63,111 nucleotides of DNA from Candidatus Auribacterota bacterium (GTDB lineage: Bacteria; Auribacterota; Tritonobacteria; UBA1439): NCBI GenBank assembly GCA_026392015.1, contig JAPLCW010000165.1:1-63111 (forward strand). The letters run 5' to 3'. A program made the translations under genes and the position numbers. The notes below the pieces were generated by a model. That model saw nothing but the letters and a program-made list of their open reading frames with translations. It was not told the origin of the DNA and made no database searches. Within the stretch, counting starts at the first letter, position 1; each line of letters starts with the position of its first letter. Shown in pieces: positions 17,004-26,205 of this stretch.

Positions 17004-17533
17004 GAATTCTGAATCCAAGGTCCATGGGGCGTTCCGTTCCTGTGACGGTGGCGGGTCTGCCGTTAATCCGAAGCCTGCCTCTTTGATAGGTGTCTCCCCC
17101 GGATGCGCAGATTCCCAGCGCATTCCATGATTCTGCTCCTGGGGAGTCCAGAACAATATAGTAAGGCCTTCCTATCTTTAATCTCACGGGACGGAACTCA
17201 AAAGGATACCATCCCGCCCCCTGCACCCGTGTCCCCTTCAGTGTGGATGTGGCGCTATCCTCAGGATCGTCGGGTCTCTTCCTTAAGTGCAGCACCACAT
17301 CCTCGGCGTGACTTTTATCGCGTGGATCGAGCAGGCTATCTATTCTTGATACGGTGCTGTAACATCCTCGGAGTAAAATGATGGCATTGCGGTGATCTAT
17401 CATAGAGTGTTACGGCACGGAATTCTGAATAACGCCAAGGATTATATGATGCGCTGCGGTAATCTCTTTCGCCGCAGCCGGTGTAGGCCCGGTAATTTGT
17501 GCAGTGTATATTCGATTGCGGATCAGGCGTCAA
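16990..17533 (-). pseudogene. Remnant of an exported beta-domain protein, frameshifted
   Basis: On the minus strand 17403-16990 stays open for 137 codons and reads like the end of a secreted beta-sandwich protein: VVLHLRKRPDDPEDSATSTL, GWYPFEFRPVRLKIGRPYYIVLD, then DTYQRGRLRING and MDLGFRIPIW. A stop lies three codons upstream, but another frame (17533-17336) continues with residues of similar character (YNPWRYSEFRAVTLYDR), suggesting a frameshifted, truncated gene. No start or signal peptide is seen. It fills the gap between the GT2 and the GT39-like gene. Called from composition and domain feel only, so this is tentative. Confidence 0.4.
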
Positions 17534-17555
17534 TAAAATTAATCATGACATATTC

Positions 17556-17582
17556 TTAACATGGTATATTGTATCTTATAGT
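17556..17582 (+). promoter_or_regulatory. Possible promoter of the GT39-like gene
   Basis: TTAACA (17556-17561) and TATAGT (17577-17582) are each 5/6 matches, but the spacing is only 15 bp. The region is strongly AT-rich and is 35 bases ahead of the start. Confidence 0.3.
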
Positions 17583-17616
17583 GTAGTGTATCGGATTAAG
17601 AGCGCATGTTCCCTAT

Positions 17617-18963
17617 ATGAGCAAAAATCGATTCGTGCTACTTCTAATAATCGGGGCCTCCATTTGCATACGCTTCAATTACCTTACGCACGATTCTTAT
17701 CTGCCAAATGATATTAACCTTTTGCAGACTCGCTGGCCGGATGAGGCTACATACTTTCGACACGTGCAGTACATTCTTTCGCATGGGATAATTCAGTATT
17801 TTACCAATGATATTTGCCTTGGACTGCTGCCCGGCAACCCTGTGTATCTATCTTTTTTGTACAGGCTCCTCAACGGAAGCATATACGGCATTAGACTTAT
17901 CAATATACTCATAAGCGGGGCAACAATATTCTTTGTATATAAGATCGGAGAGAGAGTTTTTGATGTGAGGGTCGGCAGTATCGCCGCATTGCTGTGTGCC
18001 GTTTATAATGGATTGATTGTACTCTCGCCCACTATTCTCACAGAGCCTATTTTCTTCTTCTGGTTTGTTATGGGGCTATATATTCTGTTATGTGCGCTCG
18101 ACGAAACATCGCAGAAGAGATGGCGTATCTATTCTCTGTCCGCAGGGGTATTTCTCGCGTTCGGAGGATTGACTAGGCCGATATTATCTGCATTCGCCGT
18201 TGTTATGGCTCTCCTGTGTTTGTTGCGGGATGCAGGCAATGCCTTGTTGCGGGAAAAATACACTATCTATTATAGCCCCCAGATTATTCTCGCCTGCACG
18301 GTGGCTACATGTATAGTAATCTCAGTACCGATTAAAAATTATATCTGTTTTGATCAGTTCAGGTTTTTTTCAAAATATAATAGCGGCGTGTCTCTTTGGC
18401 TTGGTTCACGACCGGATACGGAAGGGGATGAACCCCCTCTCAGGGGGTTGTCCTATGGAGATCATGAGCTCGTTGCTCAGGGGAAGGATCTTACACAACT
18501 CGCGATAGAGAATATTAAAATGCACTTTCTTAGCTACCTCTATTGGGATATGAAGAAAATAGGTCGGCTGACTGTGGGAAGTAATCTTGCGTGGTTCTCC
18601 CCTCACAAAACTTTCAGGCAATGGCATCGTGCAAATAACGCGGGTATGTGGGAATCGGCTAAACTGATCATGGATATATCGATCTCGGTGACAGTGGCTT
18701 TTTATGGAATATTGGGCGGTATAATACTGAGAAGGAATAGAAAAGCAATGTTATTGTTTGCGACTGCTGTGTATATGATCCTCGCCACAATACCTTTCCT
18801 TGTCAACCAGAGGTATGGATACCCTATTTTTCTTATCAACTCAGTCATGGCCCCCGCAGTGATGTTTCATTTGCATGAACATAGAAGTGAGCATAGGTTA
18901 ATGAATCTGTCATGTTGTTTTATGGTAATAGCGTTGATTGTTTATATTTTAGCCGGAGCATAG
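17617..18963 (+). CDS. GT39-like membrane glycosyltransferase (PMT_2/ArnT type)
   Basis: A 448-aa GT-C protein with about 10-11 hydrophobic segments. The first periplasmic loop carries the catalytic-type acidic motif WPDEATYF (near residue 41), as in ArnT and protein mannosyltransferases that use polyprenyl-phosphate sugars outside the inner membrane. GGLTRP near residue 188 and a positively charged loop fit too. It is more AT-rich than its neighbours, a sign of separate origin. No clear ribosome site precedes the ATG. Confidence 0.78.
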   Translation: MSKNRFVLLLIIGASICIRFNYLTHDSYLPNDINLLQTRWPDEATYFRHVQYILSHGIIQYFTNDICLGLLPGNPVYLSFLYRLLNGSIYGIRLINILISGATIFFVYKIGERVFDVRVGSIAALLCAVYNGLIVLSPTILTEPIFFFWFVMGLYILLCALDETSQKRWRIYSLSAGVFLAFGGLTRPILSAFAVVMALLCLLRDAGNALLREKYTIYYSPQIILACTVATCIVISVPIKNYICFDQFRFFSKYNSGVSLWLGSRPDTEGDEPPLRGLSYGDHELVAQGKDLTQLAIENIKMHFLSYLYWDMKKIGRLTVGSNLAWFSPHKTFRQWHRANNAGMWESAKLIMDISISVTVAFYGILGGIILRRNRKAMLLFATAVYMILATIPFLVNQRYGYPIFLINSVMAPAVMFHLHEHRSEHRLMNLSCCFMVIALIVYILAGA

Positions 18964-19015
18964 CCGGCTCAGAGAGACGAAAATGCATGCGGGTTTTCCG
19001 GATAGGGAGTAACAG

Positions 19016-20446
19016 ATGATAGACCGGAAGTTGCCTGATGGATGTAGAGTGCACGAGCATTCATCCAATATCTGTGGCAGTGAACATCGCTTGCTAGAAT
19101 CCCCCGGGGGCGATCTCTTCTGGCTTGACGATCTGTTTCTTCAACTGATCGAGACATATCACTCGCGTCACAGAGAGAAGAGTGTGAGCAAGAATTATTC
19201 AATTCCGGAGGCGCTGATCGCGAGGGGATTTGAGGAGGTCGGCGCACTGTTCTTTGGCGAAAATCAGCGAAAATACAATCTGCCGGGCGTGAGCGGGTAC
19301 CAGCACCCCGAGTACAACCCTCTGATCTCCATCATCATCGTAAACTGGAATGGGGAGGCGCATCTCAAAGAACTCATGGATTCGATTCGCGCGCAGAGCT
19401 ATGACCGTTATGAGATTATTGTCGTGGACAACGGCTCTACTGATCGCTCCGTAGAGTTGCTTCGGTCGTCCGGCGATATGATGCTTTTGCCCCAGGGGAG
19501 GAACCTCGGATTCTGCAAGGGGAATAATCTCGCCATAAAGGCGGCAAAGGGAGAAATCGTATTCCTTTTGAACAACGATACCGTGCTGGATAACCGTTGC
19601 CTGGAAAACGCGATACGTTGTTTCGCCGAATGCCCTGAAGATACCCTCGGCGTTTTTCCCAAGATGCTTTTTTACGATACGCCGCAGATCATCAACTGCA
19701 CGAAAACCCAGTGGCACTGCGTGCATATGTGGAGAGACAACTCGGTCGGTTTGCTTGACTTCCCCGAGCGGCAGCGGAGGGAGCAGGTCTTTGGGGGAAT
19801 TTTTGCGGGGGTTTTCTTGTATAAGAAAAAATTTGAGAGAATAGGTGTGTTCGATGAGAGTTTTTTTACCTACGGTGAGGATTTTGACGTCTGTTACAGG
19901 GCGAACCTGGCGGGGTATCGATTCTTTTCGGAGCCCGCGAGCATCGTATATCATCGATATCGCACCTCGTCTCAGGAGGAGACGGATGTATATTTCACGC
20001 TCTACTATTTTTTAAGGAACTATGTGTGTGTGATTCTCAAGAACTACGAGCTCGGGAACATAGGGGCCGCAATCGCCTATTTCAGGAAGGAATTCTGGAG
20101 CCCCTGGGCTTCCCGCGCAAAAATAAATAGAGAGGCGAAACTGAAGAGGGTTTTGAGGAAGATTATTTTCAGCCTCCTGAGGATGGCTCCCCACATACTC
20201 CGTGAAAGGGCAAGAATACGACACATCAGGAAAATTCCGGATAAGGATCTATGGGTAATGGAAAATCTGGATCACTATAATATTTTTCACTACAAGGGAA
20301 AACCGGTGCTGAATCTGCTCAATCTGCGTGCAGCATTCTATGGAAATGCGGAATATATGGTGAATGGAAAAAAATACGTGGTATTCGGGAAAAGCAGGCA
20401 CGTGGATAGCGAATCGGCAAATTCAAAGAAACGTAATCAATACTAG
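19016..20446 (+). CDS. Family 2 glycosyltransferase (rhamnosyltransferase-like)
   Basis: A 476-aa protein. Residues 1-100 are a region of unknown fold (LFWLDDLFLQLIETYHSRH). The GT-A domain follows: ISIIIVNWNGEAHLKELMDS, VVDNGSTDRSVELL, LLNNDTVLD (DxD site) and FFTYGEDFDVCYRANLAGYR, the last typical of the WbbL/RfbF-rhamnosyltransferase group. The C-terminal 130 residues are basic and may touch the membrane. The final codon and stop (TAC TAG) overlap the left end of a MITE-like element, so the natural C-terminus may have been changed by that insertion. Confidence 0.85.
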   Translation: MIDRKLPDGCRVHEHSSNICGSEHRLLESPGGDLFWLDDLFLQLIETYHSRHREKSVSKNYSIPEALIARGFEEVGALFFGENQRKYNLPGVSGYQHPEYNPLISIIIVNWNGEAHLKELMDSIRAQSYDRYEIIVVDNGSTDRSVELLRSSGDMMLLPQGRNLGFCKGNNLAIKAAKGEIVFLLNNDTVLDNRCLENAIRCFAECPEDTLGVFPKMLFYDTPQIINCTKTQWHCVHMWRDNSVGLLDFPERQRREQVFGGIFAGVFLYKKKFERIGVFDESFFTYGEDFDVCYRANLAGYRFFSEPASIVYHRYRTSSQEETDVYFTLYYFLRNYVCVILKNYELGNIGAAIAYFRKEFWSPWASRAKINREAKLKRVLRKIIFSLLRMAPHILRERARIRHIRKIPDKDLWVMENLDHYNIFHYKGKPVLNLLNLRAAFYGNAEYMVNGKKYVVFGKSRHVDSESANSKKRNQY

Positions 20447-20594
20447 TGTGCCGTCTCAGAAATAATGCATAGGTCTTTGTCATTGCGAGCGGAAGCGAAG
20501 CAATCCCAACAGTTGTCATCCAATAGATTGCTTCGTCGCTTCGCTCCTCGCAATGACATGAGTAAGATAAGTTATTTCTGGAACACAACACTAG
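20443..20594. mobile_element. MITE-like element with CTAG ends, inserted at a stop codon
   Basis: Terminal inverted repeats of 23 bp, 20443-20465 and 20572-20594, match at 18 positions (both begin CTAGTGT and end CAGAAATAA when read inward). Inside is a second palindrome: CATTGCGAGCGGAAGCGAAG (from 20481) against CTTCGTCGCTTCGCTCCTCGC (to 20552). No gene is present. CTAG at each edge may be a 4-bp target duplication or part of the repeat; it is self-complementary, so the two cannot be told apart. The left end supplies the stop codon of the GT2 gene. Confidence 0.7.
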
Positions 20595-20661
20595 AATAGA
20601 CTCCGGGCTTGGAGCATTCATAAAACATATAAAAGGGCAATTGCAGCAGATTAACATATGT

Positions 20662-20728
20662 AACCGCGGATTTAGCGGATTGGACGGATTACAGACAAGA
20701 ATCCGCGTAATCAGCGCAATCCGCGGTT
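20662..20728. repeat. Palindromic filler repeat (AACCGCGGATT family)
   Basis: AACCGCGGATT (20662-20672) and its perfect complement AATCCGCGGTT (20718-20728) enclose a second pair of GCGGATT / AATCCGCG words. Same family as the repeats near 7799 and 9050. Confidence 0.65.
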
Positions 20729-20809
20729 GGGACGTTAATGGTTGATGAATGGATGTGGTGAGGAGCTCTATAATGATGAGCGATTGCGCGAATGTTTCCT
20801 GAGGCGGGT

Positions 20810-22375
20810 ATGGAATCGGAGAAGAGATTGTCGATCGTCTATGTTATCCCCTCCGTGGAGATAAGCGGCGGGATTTATGTCGCCTGCGAGCATGCAATGC
20901 GGCTGAGGCGGCGGGGGCACACGGTCGCGTTCGCGGTCATGCGCGGGACCGGTCGCCGATTGGCATGGTTCCCCGCGTGTGATATCCCCATAATCGGCCT
21001 CGGGGAGATCCCTCGCGACGTTGATGCGCTGATCGCCACCTGGTGGGAGACCGCGTATGCCATCGCGGATATCCCTGCACGGGCGAAGTTCTTTCTGATT
21101 CAGTCAATCGAGCCGCGCTTTTATCCCGCACCACACAGCGCGGAGGCGATCCTCTCTTCGCGCGCCTATCAGCTCGATTATGATTTTATTACCGTTGCGC
21201 GCTGGCTGGAGAATTGGCTGCGGGACACGTACAAGAAAGAGGCGTGTCGCGTTCAAAATCAGTTGAATCCAGACCTGTTCCATCCGGTGGAGCCATTGCC
21301 CGCGGAGCTTGCCTCCCTGCCCAGTCCGAAGACGTGCCTGCACCTTAAGGTGAGGTCCGCGCTCCCGACGTATGTGCAGGTATTCTGGGATGAGGGCGAG
21401 GGGTTTTCAGAGTCCCACAGCATTCTTTTCTCCGTAGCGAGCGACTGGAATGAAAAGTTCATTGCGCTCCCTCCCGCCGATTTTCCGAAACGTATTCGCA
21501 TAGACATGGGAGAGGTTGCCGATAATACGGTCGAGTTCTCGAAGCTGTGTCTTATCACGAACGACTGCATGTCAATAGACCTGCTGCATACGCGCCATTG
21601 GCGCAAGAATCGTGACCTCTCCTCATTTTCTATGAACGACACCCTGTTGAGTATGGTAACGTCAGGGAATGACCCTTTTATCGCCCTTACCATTGACCGT
21701 GGCTTTAAGAGGAACCTGCGCGCGCTCGCAATGGGCAAGATAAGGATACTGGTCGAGGGGCCGCTGGAAATCCCGTTCAAGGGAGTGCGCAGGGCTCTCG
21801 AGACGGCAATGAAAACAGGGTGCGAGGTGTGGTTTGTGGAGGGGAAGTCCCGGAGGACTGTTCTCGATAGCTTTTGCGCCCACAGGATTTTCCACCAGGT
21901 CCCCATTGATAAGATGAAGCATATCTATTCGCGCTGCGATATCCTGCTCAAGCTGAGCACGGTGGAAAGCTTCGCCTACCCGCCCCTGGAGATGATGGCG
22001 TGCGGCGGCATCCCGGTCATCGGAGATGTCGAGGGGATCCACGAATACATGGTGGATGACTACAACGGATTCATCGTCGCTCCGGATGATGAAGAACAGG
22101 TTATACGGGTTCTCACGAGGCTGATCAATGACGGGGATCTGAGAGAGCGGATCAAAAAGGGATGCAGGGAGACGGTGGCGAAACACAGTTGCTGGGATGG
22201 ACAGATCGATGTCCTTGAACGGTTCTTGTACAGGAAGGTATCCGGAGGACAAAAGGAACATGATGCAAAAGGCCGGCCCTTCATTTTTAGCGAACGGGAA
22301 CTCGTCGATCTGTATCATGGATTCGTGAAATACAGGGACGGGGGAAACGCGTCTGACAGGCGCGTCGAATCTTGA
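20810..22375 (+). CDS. GT4-type glycosyltransferase with an inserted beta-sandwich domain
   Basis: A 521-aa GT-B enzyme split by an insert. The N-terminal Rossmann part runs to about residue 160 (VYVIPSVEISGGIYVACEHAM, ATWWETAYAI). The C-terminal donor domain starts near residue 310 (RILVEGPLEIPFKGVRRAL) and has LKLSTVESFAYPPLEMMACGG, with the GT4 acidic region. Residues about 162-308 between them (QVFWDEGEGFSESHSILFSV, RIRIDMG) look like the carbohydrate-binding beta-sandwich seen in some O-antigen enzymes. The gene at 22707 is a close relative without the insert. ATG 20810 is chosen for GAGG at 20801-20804; ATG 20792 is possible. Confidence 0.82.
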   Translation: MESEKRLSIVYVIPSVEISGGIYVACEHAMRLRRRGHTVAFAVMRGTGRRLAWFPACDIPIIGLGEIPRDVDALIATWWETAYAIADIPARAKFFLIQSIEPRFYPAPHSAEAILSSRAYQLDYDFITVARWLENWLRDTYKKEACRVQNQLNPDLFHPVEPLPAELASLPSPKTCLHLKVRSALPTYVQVFWDEGEGFSESHSILFSVASDWNEKFIALPPADFPKRIRIDMGEVADNTVEFSKLCLITNDCMSIDLLHTRHWRKNRDLSSFSMNDTLLSMVTSGNDPFIALTIDRGFKRNLRALAMGKIRILVEGPLEIPFKGVRRALETAMKTGCEVWFVEGKSRRTVLDSFCAHRIFHQVPIDKMKHIYSRCDILLKLSTVESFAYPPLEMMACGGIPVIGDVEGIHEYMVDDYNGFIVAPDDEEQVIRVLTRLINDGDLRERIKKGCRETVAKHSCWDGQIDVLERFLYRKVSGGQKEHDAKGRPFIFSERELVDLYHGFVKYRDGGNASDRRVES

Positions 22376-22466
22376 GAATGAGGGGGCGCGGGGCTTTGTT
22401 TCGCGAGGTCAATTCTGAGGAGGGGGTCTCCGATTGAGGGAGGAATTTGTTGGCCGAGTATATATT

Positions 22467-22623
22467 GTAACGGGACAGTTAGGGGGTATATTCAATTTAG
22501 CTGTCATCCCCGCGAAAGCAGGGATCCAGAACGGGATCTGGATTCCTGCTCCCCGCTTTCGTGAGGACAAGTTTCGCAGGAATGACATACTTGGCACTAT
22601 GCACCGCATAGTTGCCCCGTTAC
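22467..22623. mobile_element. MITE-like element, copy 3
   Basis: The ends GTAACGGGACAGTTAGGGGG (22467-22486) and the inverted CCGCATAGTTGCCCCGTTAC (22604-22623) match at 15 of 20. The flanks TATATATT (22459-22466) and TATATTTT (22624-22631) agree at 7 of 8, consistent with an aged 8-bp target duplication. The inside has the TGTCATCCCCGCGAAAGCAGG / CAGGAATGACA palindrome also found in copy 2. Confidence 0.65.
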
Positions 22624-22706
22624 TATATTTTTCCCATTTTGCATTTTTAGTGCTACCATACTGTTTCTACGCGGGAGAGGCCCAGACCAGAATATAATCT
22701 TCCGAT

Positions 22707-24062
22707 ATGAAGAATAAAAAACCGAAGATCGCCTATATAATCCCCGCCCCGATACTTTGCGGGGGTGTCGCAGTCGTCTGCCAGCATGCGAACCGGTTGG
22801 CGCGGAGGGGATTCGAAACCTGCATCGTCTCCGTCTCTTCCGAGGGGAGCCTTGACTGGTTTCCCGGCCAGCGTGTGCCGATGTACCCGCTTTCGAGCAT
22901 CCCCGCCGATATAGACATCGGTGTGGCGACATGGTGGGAAACGGCGCACGACCTTTACCGGCTAGGTATTTCGCGCAAGTTCTACTTTGTTCAGTCGGAC
23001 GAGACGAGGTTCTACGCAGAGGGCCGTTACGAACGGCTCTTCGCGCGCGATTCATACCGGTTCGACTTCGAGTGTATGACCGAGGCGCGCTGGATACGGA
23101 GATGGTTGAAAGACCAGTTCGGAAAGGATGCGCATTACGTCCCTAACGGTATCGACCGGGAAATATTCCATCCCTCCGAACCTATCGAGCCGAAGGGGAA
23201 GCGTGCGCGTGTCCTGATCGAAGGCCCCGCCGATATGCCGAGCAAAGGTGTGGCGGAGGCGTTCCGGGCGGTGCGCGGTCTGGATTGTGAAGTATGGTAC
23301 GTGAACTACCGTGGAGAACCCGACCCTTCGTGGAAGCCCGATCGATACTTCTGCCGGGTACCGATGAGCGAGATGAGGGGGGTATATTCGAGCTGCGACA
23401 TCCTTTTAAAGCTGAGCGTGGTGGAGGGGTCATTCGGCCCCCCTCTCGAGATGATGGCCTGCGGGGGGGCATGCGTCGTCGCGAATGTCGCGGGCCTGGA
23501 GGAGGCGGTGGTCCCGGGGGAAAACGCCCTCGTGGTCGAGCCGGGGGATATTGATGGGGCGAGGAGGGCTGTGGAGAGGCTTATGGAGGATCAAACGCTC
23601 AGGCGGACGCTGATCGAGAACGGGGCGAAGACAATCGAGAGCCTCGACTGGGAGAAGTCCGTGGATATACTCGAGAAGATATACCTTTCGCAACCTCCTG
23701 TCGGCGCCCAGGGAAGAGACCTCAACCACGACGGGGCGCGCCATGAAAGAGAGGAACTTATCATCGGCGCATATGCGGCGCTCAGGAAGGTGGACAAGTG
23801 CCTGAGGGATCTGGTGCGCGAGAAGGAGATCATTTTGCAGGAAAAATCAAGAGAGAGGGAAGCCCATCGCCGGGAAATAGCTATGCTTCGGCATGAGGTC
23901 AATCTCAGGAACGACGAGCTGAATTCGGTATATGATTCCAAGCAATGGAAAATCGTCGCGGCAATCAAAGACGCTCGCCATTCGCTCGCAGCTTGTGCGA
24001 AGTTGCCATTCCGCATTATCACGTATATAATAGGCAAGGAGCCTCAGGGGGGTAAAAGATGA
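22707..24062 (+). CDS. GT4-type glycosyltransferase with C-terminal coiled coil
   Basis: A 451-aa GT-B enzyme related to the preceding GT4 gene: IAYIIPAPILCGGVAVVCQHAN, ATWWETAHDLYRLGI, VLIEGPADMPSKGVAEAFRA and LKLSVVEGSFGPPLEMMACGG line up with it. After residue about 345 comes a strongly charged heptad region (LVREKEIILQEKSREREAHR), then a short module (SKQWKIVAAIKDA...KLPFRII) shared with the double GT2 at 43654. The tail may hold the enzyme to a partner or the membrane. No ribosome site precedes the ATG; a TATAAT lies 9-14 bases upstream. The stop overlaps pseB (ATGA). Confidence 0.85.
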   Translation: MKNKKPKIAYIIPAPILCGGVAVVCQHANRLARRGFETCIVSVSSEGSLDWFPGQRVPMYPLSSIPADIDIGVATWWETAHDLYRLGISRKFYFVQSDETRFYAEGRYERLFARDSYRFDFECMTEARWIRRWLKDQFGKDAHYVPNGIDREIFHPSEPIEPKGKRARVLIEGPADMPSKGVAEAFRAVRGLDCEVWYVNYRGEPDPSWKPDRYFCRVPMSEMRGVYSSCDILLKLSVVEGSFGPPLEMMACGGACVVANVAGLEEAVVPGENALVVEPGDIDGARRAVERLMEDQTLRRTLIENGAKTIESLDWEKSVDILEKIYLSQPPVGAQGRDLNHDGARHEREELIIGAYAALRKVDKCLRDLVREKEIILQEKSREREAHRREIAMLRHEVNLRNDELNSVYDSKQWKIVAAIKDARHSLAACAKLPFRIITYIIGKEPQGGKR

Positions 24063-25051
24063 TATGGCACGATAAAAAGATTCTCATTACAGGGGGAACG
24101 GGTTCTTTCGGGAGGGCATTTGTAGCGAGAATGCTGGAAAACTATCATCCTCGCGTCATCAGGATATACAGCCGTGACGAGATGAAGCAATATCAGATGA
24201 GGGCTGACGGGTTTGTCGATAAGTCGTTGCGATACTTTATAGGAGACGTGAGGGACAGGGACAGGCTGGAGATGGCGGTACGCGGCGTGGATATCATCAT
24301 TCATGCCGCGGCGCTGAAGCAGGTTCCCTCATGTGAGTATAACCCTTTTGAGGCGGTGAAAACCAACGTACTTGGCGCCCAAAATATAATACAAGCCGCG
24401 CTCGACAATAATGTGAGCAAGGTTGTGGCCCTCAGCACGGACAAGGCGGTGAATCCGATAAACCTCTATGGCGCCACAAAGTTGTGTGCGGAAAAAATAT
24501 TTATTGAATCCAATTCGTATGCCGGCGATAAACCGGTAAGGTTCAGTTGTGTGCGATATGGGAACGTACTCGGGAGCCGGGGGAGCGTGATACCGGTGTT
24601 CAAGAAACAGAAAGAATCAGGTGTGCTCACGATCACCGATAAGAGAATGACCCGCTTCTGGATCACTCTCGAACAGGCGGTGGAGTTTGTGATTCATAGC
24701 TTAGAGGAGATGGCGGGGGGGGAGGTTTTCGTGCCCAAGGCGCCCAGCATGAAGATGACTGATCTGGCAGAGGCAATCGCCCCCGGCTGCACGATAAAAG
24801 AGATCGGGATACGGCCCGGGGAGAAGATACACGAGGTATTGGTAACCAGAGACGAATCCCGGCATACACGCGAGGTTGAGGACTTTTTCGTGATCGAGCC
24901 GGAGTATCACTGGTGGACGGTGCGGAACTGGACACAAGGGAAATTATTGCCGGAGGGCTATGAATATAGAAGTGACATGAATAGCCGCTGGCTTGATAAA
25001 GCCGAACTTTTGGCTCTTCTCGAAAATCCTTTACAGCCGCGAAAGACATGA
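24059..25051 (+). CDS. pseB: UDP-N-acetylglucosamine 4,6-dehydratase (inverting)
   Basis: First step of pseudaminic acid synthesis: removes water from UDP-GlcNAc and inverts C5. An SDR of 330 aa with NAD motif TGGTGSFGRAF (residues 11-21), the Thr/Asp/Lys segment LSTDKAVNPINLYGATK, and RYGNVLGSRGSVIPVF, all hallmark PseB/FlaA1 features. PGEKIHEVLVTRDES near residue 255 is also typical. It starts a tight pse block: pseC overlaps by ATGA at 25048-25051. Confidence 0.93.
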   Translation: MIWHDKKILITGGTGSFGRAFVARMLENYHPRVIRIYSRDEMKQYQMRADGFVDKSLRYFIGDVRDRDRLEMAVRGVDIIIHAAALKQVPSCEYNPFEAVKTNVLGAQNIIQAALDNNVSKVVALSTDKAVNPINLYGATKLCAEKIFIESNSYAGDKPVRFSCVRYGNVLGSRGSVIPVFKKQKESGVLTITDKRMTRFWITLEQAVEFVIHSLEEMAGGEVFVPKAPSMKMTDLAEAIAPGCTIKEIGIRPGEKIHEVLVTRDESRHTREVEDFFVIEPEYHWWTVRNWTQGKLLPEGYEYRSDMNSRWLDKAELLALLENPLQPRKT

Positions 25052-26205
25052 ACCACGCGAAAATTCCATACGGGCGCCAGTCGATAGATGACGAAGACAT
25101 TCGCGCTGTCGTTGAAGTATTAAAATCGGACTGGATCACCACCGGGCCCCTCATCGAGAAATTTGAAAACGCCTTTGCCCTCGTCGTCGATGCTCCATAT
25201 GCGGTGGCGTTCTCAAGCGGGACGGCCGCTCTTCACGCCGCCATGTTCGCCCTGGGCATTACCTCGGGCGACGAGGTAATAGTTCCTGCCATGACGTTCG
25301 CAGCCACTGCGAATTGCATTGTCTATCAGGGGGGGACGCCGGTTTTTGCCGATGTAACGCCGGACAATCTGCTTATCGATCCGGACGACGTCGAAAAGAA
25401 AATTACCTCAAAGACCAGAGCAATTATCTCGGTGGATTACGCAGGGCATCCGTGCGACTATGACCGCCTGAAAACAATCGCCCGCAAAAATGATCTGTTC
25501 CTTGTCGAAGACGCATGCCATGCGCTGGGAGCGGAGTATAGGGGGAAGAAGGCCGGATCGCTCGCGGATTTGACCGCGTTCAGCTTTCACCCGGTCAAGC
25601 ATATTACCACCGGCGAAGGGGGCATGGTCACCACAGATGATCCGGATATGGCCCCGCGAGCCCGCATATTCCGCAATCACGGGATCACGACAGATCAGCG
25701 CCAGCGCAGTGAACAGGGCACCTGGTATTATGAAATGGTGGAGCTGGGGTATAACTACCGCATCACCGACTTTCAATGCGCCCTGGGCTTGAGCCAGTTG
25801 CGCAAATTGCCGCGCTGGCTGACTCGCCGCCGTGAGATAGCGCGGCGTTACGATGAGGCGTTCAAAACATTTGTGGGGATCAGTTTGTTGAACGTGCATC
25901 AGGATGTTACGCACGCATACCACTTATACGTTGTGCGCCTGACATCGGACGGGTTGAAGACGAACAGGAAGGCGATATTTACTTCGTTGCGGGAAGCCGG
26001 CATCGGGGTGAACGTGCATTATATCCCGGTGCACCTCCACCCGTTTTATCGTGAGCGCTTCAGGACGGGACCCGGTCTCTGCCCCATTGCCGAGGCCGCC
26101 TACGAGCAGATTATCTCTCTCCCTATCTTCCCTGGCATGAGCGAGGATGACGTTGGGACGGTTATCCGGGCTGTACGTGACGCCACGGACAGTTATTCCG
26201 GATGA
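25048..26205 (+). CDS. pseC: UDP-4-amino-4,6-dideoxy-N-acetyl-L-altrosamine transaminase
   Basis: PLP-dependent DegT-type aminotransferase, second Pse step, moving an amino group from glutamate to the 4-keto sugar. The opening MNHAKIPYGRQSIDDEDI is a family signature. The PLP lysine is K184 in FHPVKHITTGEGG, and VEDACHALGA and YNYRITDFQCALG complete the site. The 385-aa length is standard. It overlaps pseB by four bases. Confidence 0.93.
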   Translation: MNHAKIPYGRQSIDDEDIRAVVEVLKSDWITTGPLIEKFENAFALVVDAPYAVAFSSGTAALHAAMFALGITSGDEVIVPAMTFAATANCIVYQGGTPVFADVTPDNLLIDPDDVEKKITSKTRAIISVDYAGHPCDYDRLKTIARKNDLFLVEDACHALGAEYRGKKAGSLADLTAFSFHPVKHITTGEGGMVTTDDPDMAPRARIFRNHGITTDQRQRSEQGTWYYEMVELGYNYRITDFQCALGLSQLRKLPRWLTRRREIARRYDEAFKTFVGISLLNVHQDVTHAYHLYVVRLTSDGLKTNRKAIFTSLREAGIGVNVHYIPVHLHPFYRERFRTGPGLCPIAEAAYEQIISLPIFPGMSEDDVGTVIRAVRDATDSYSG

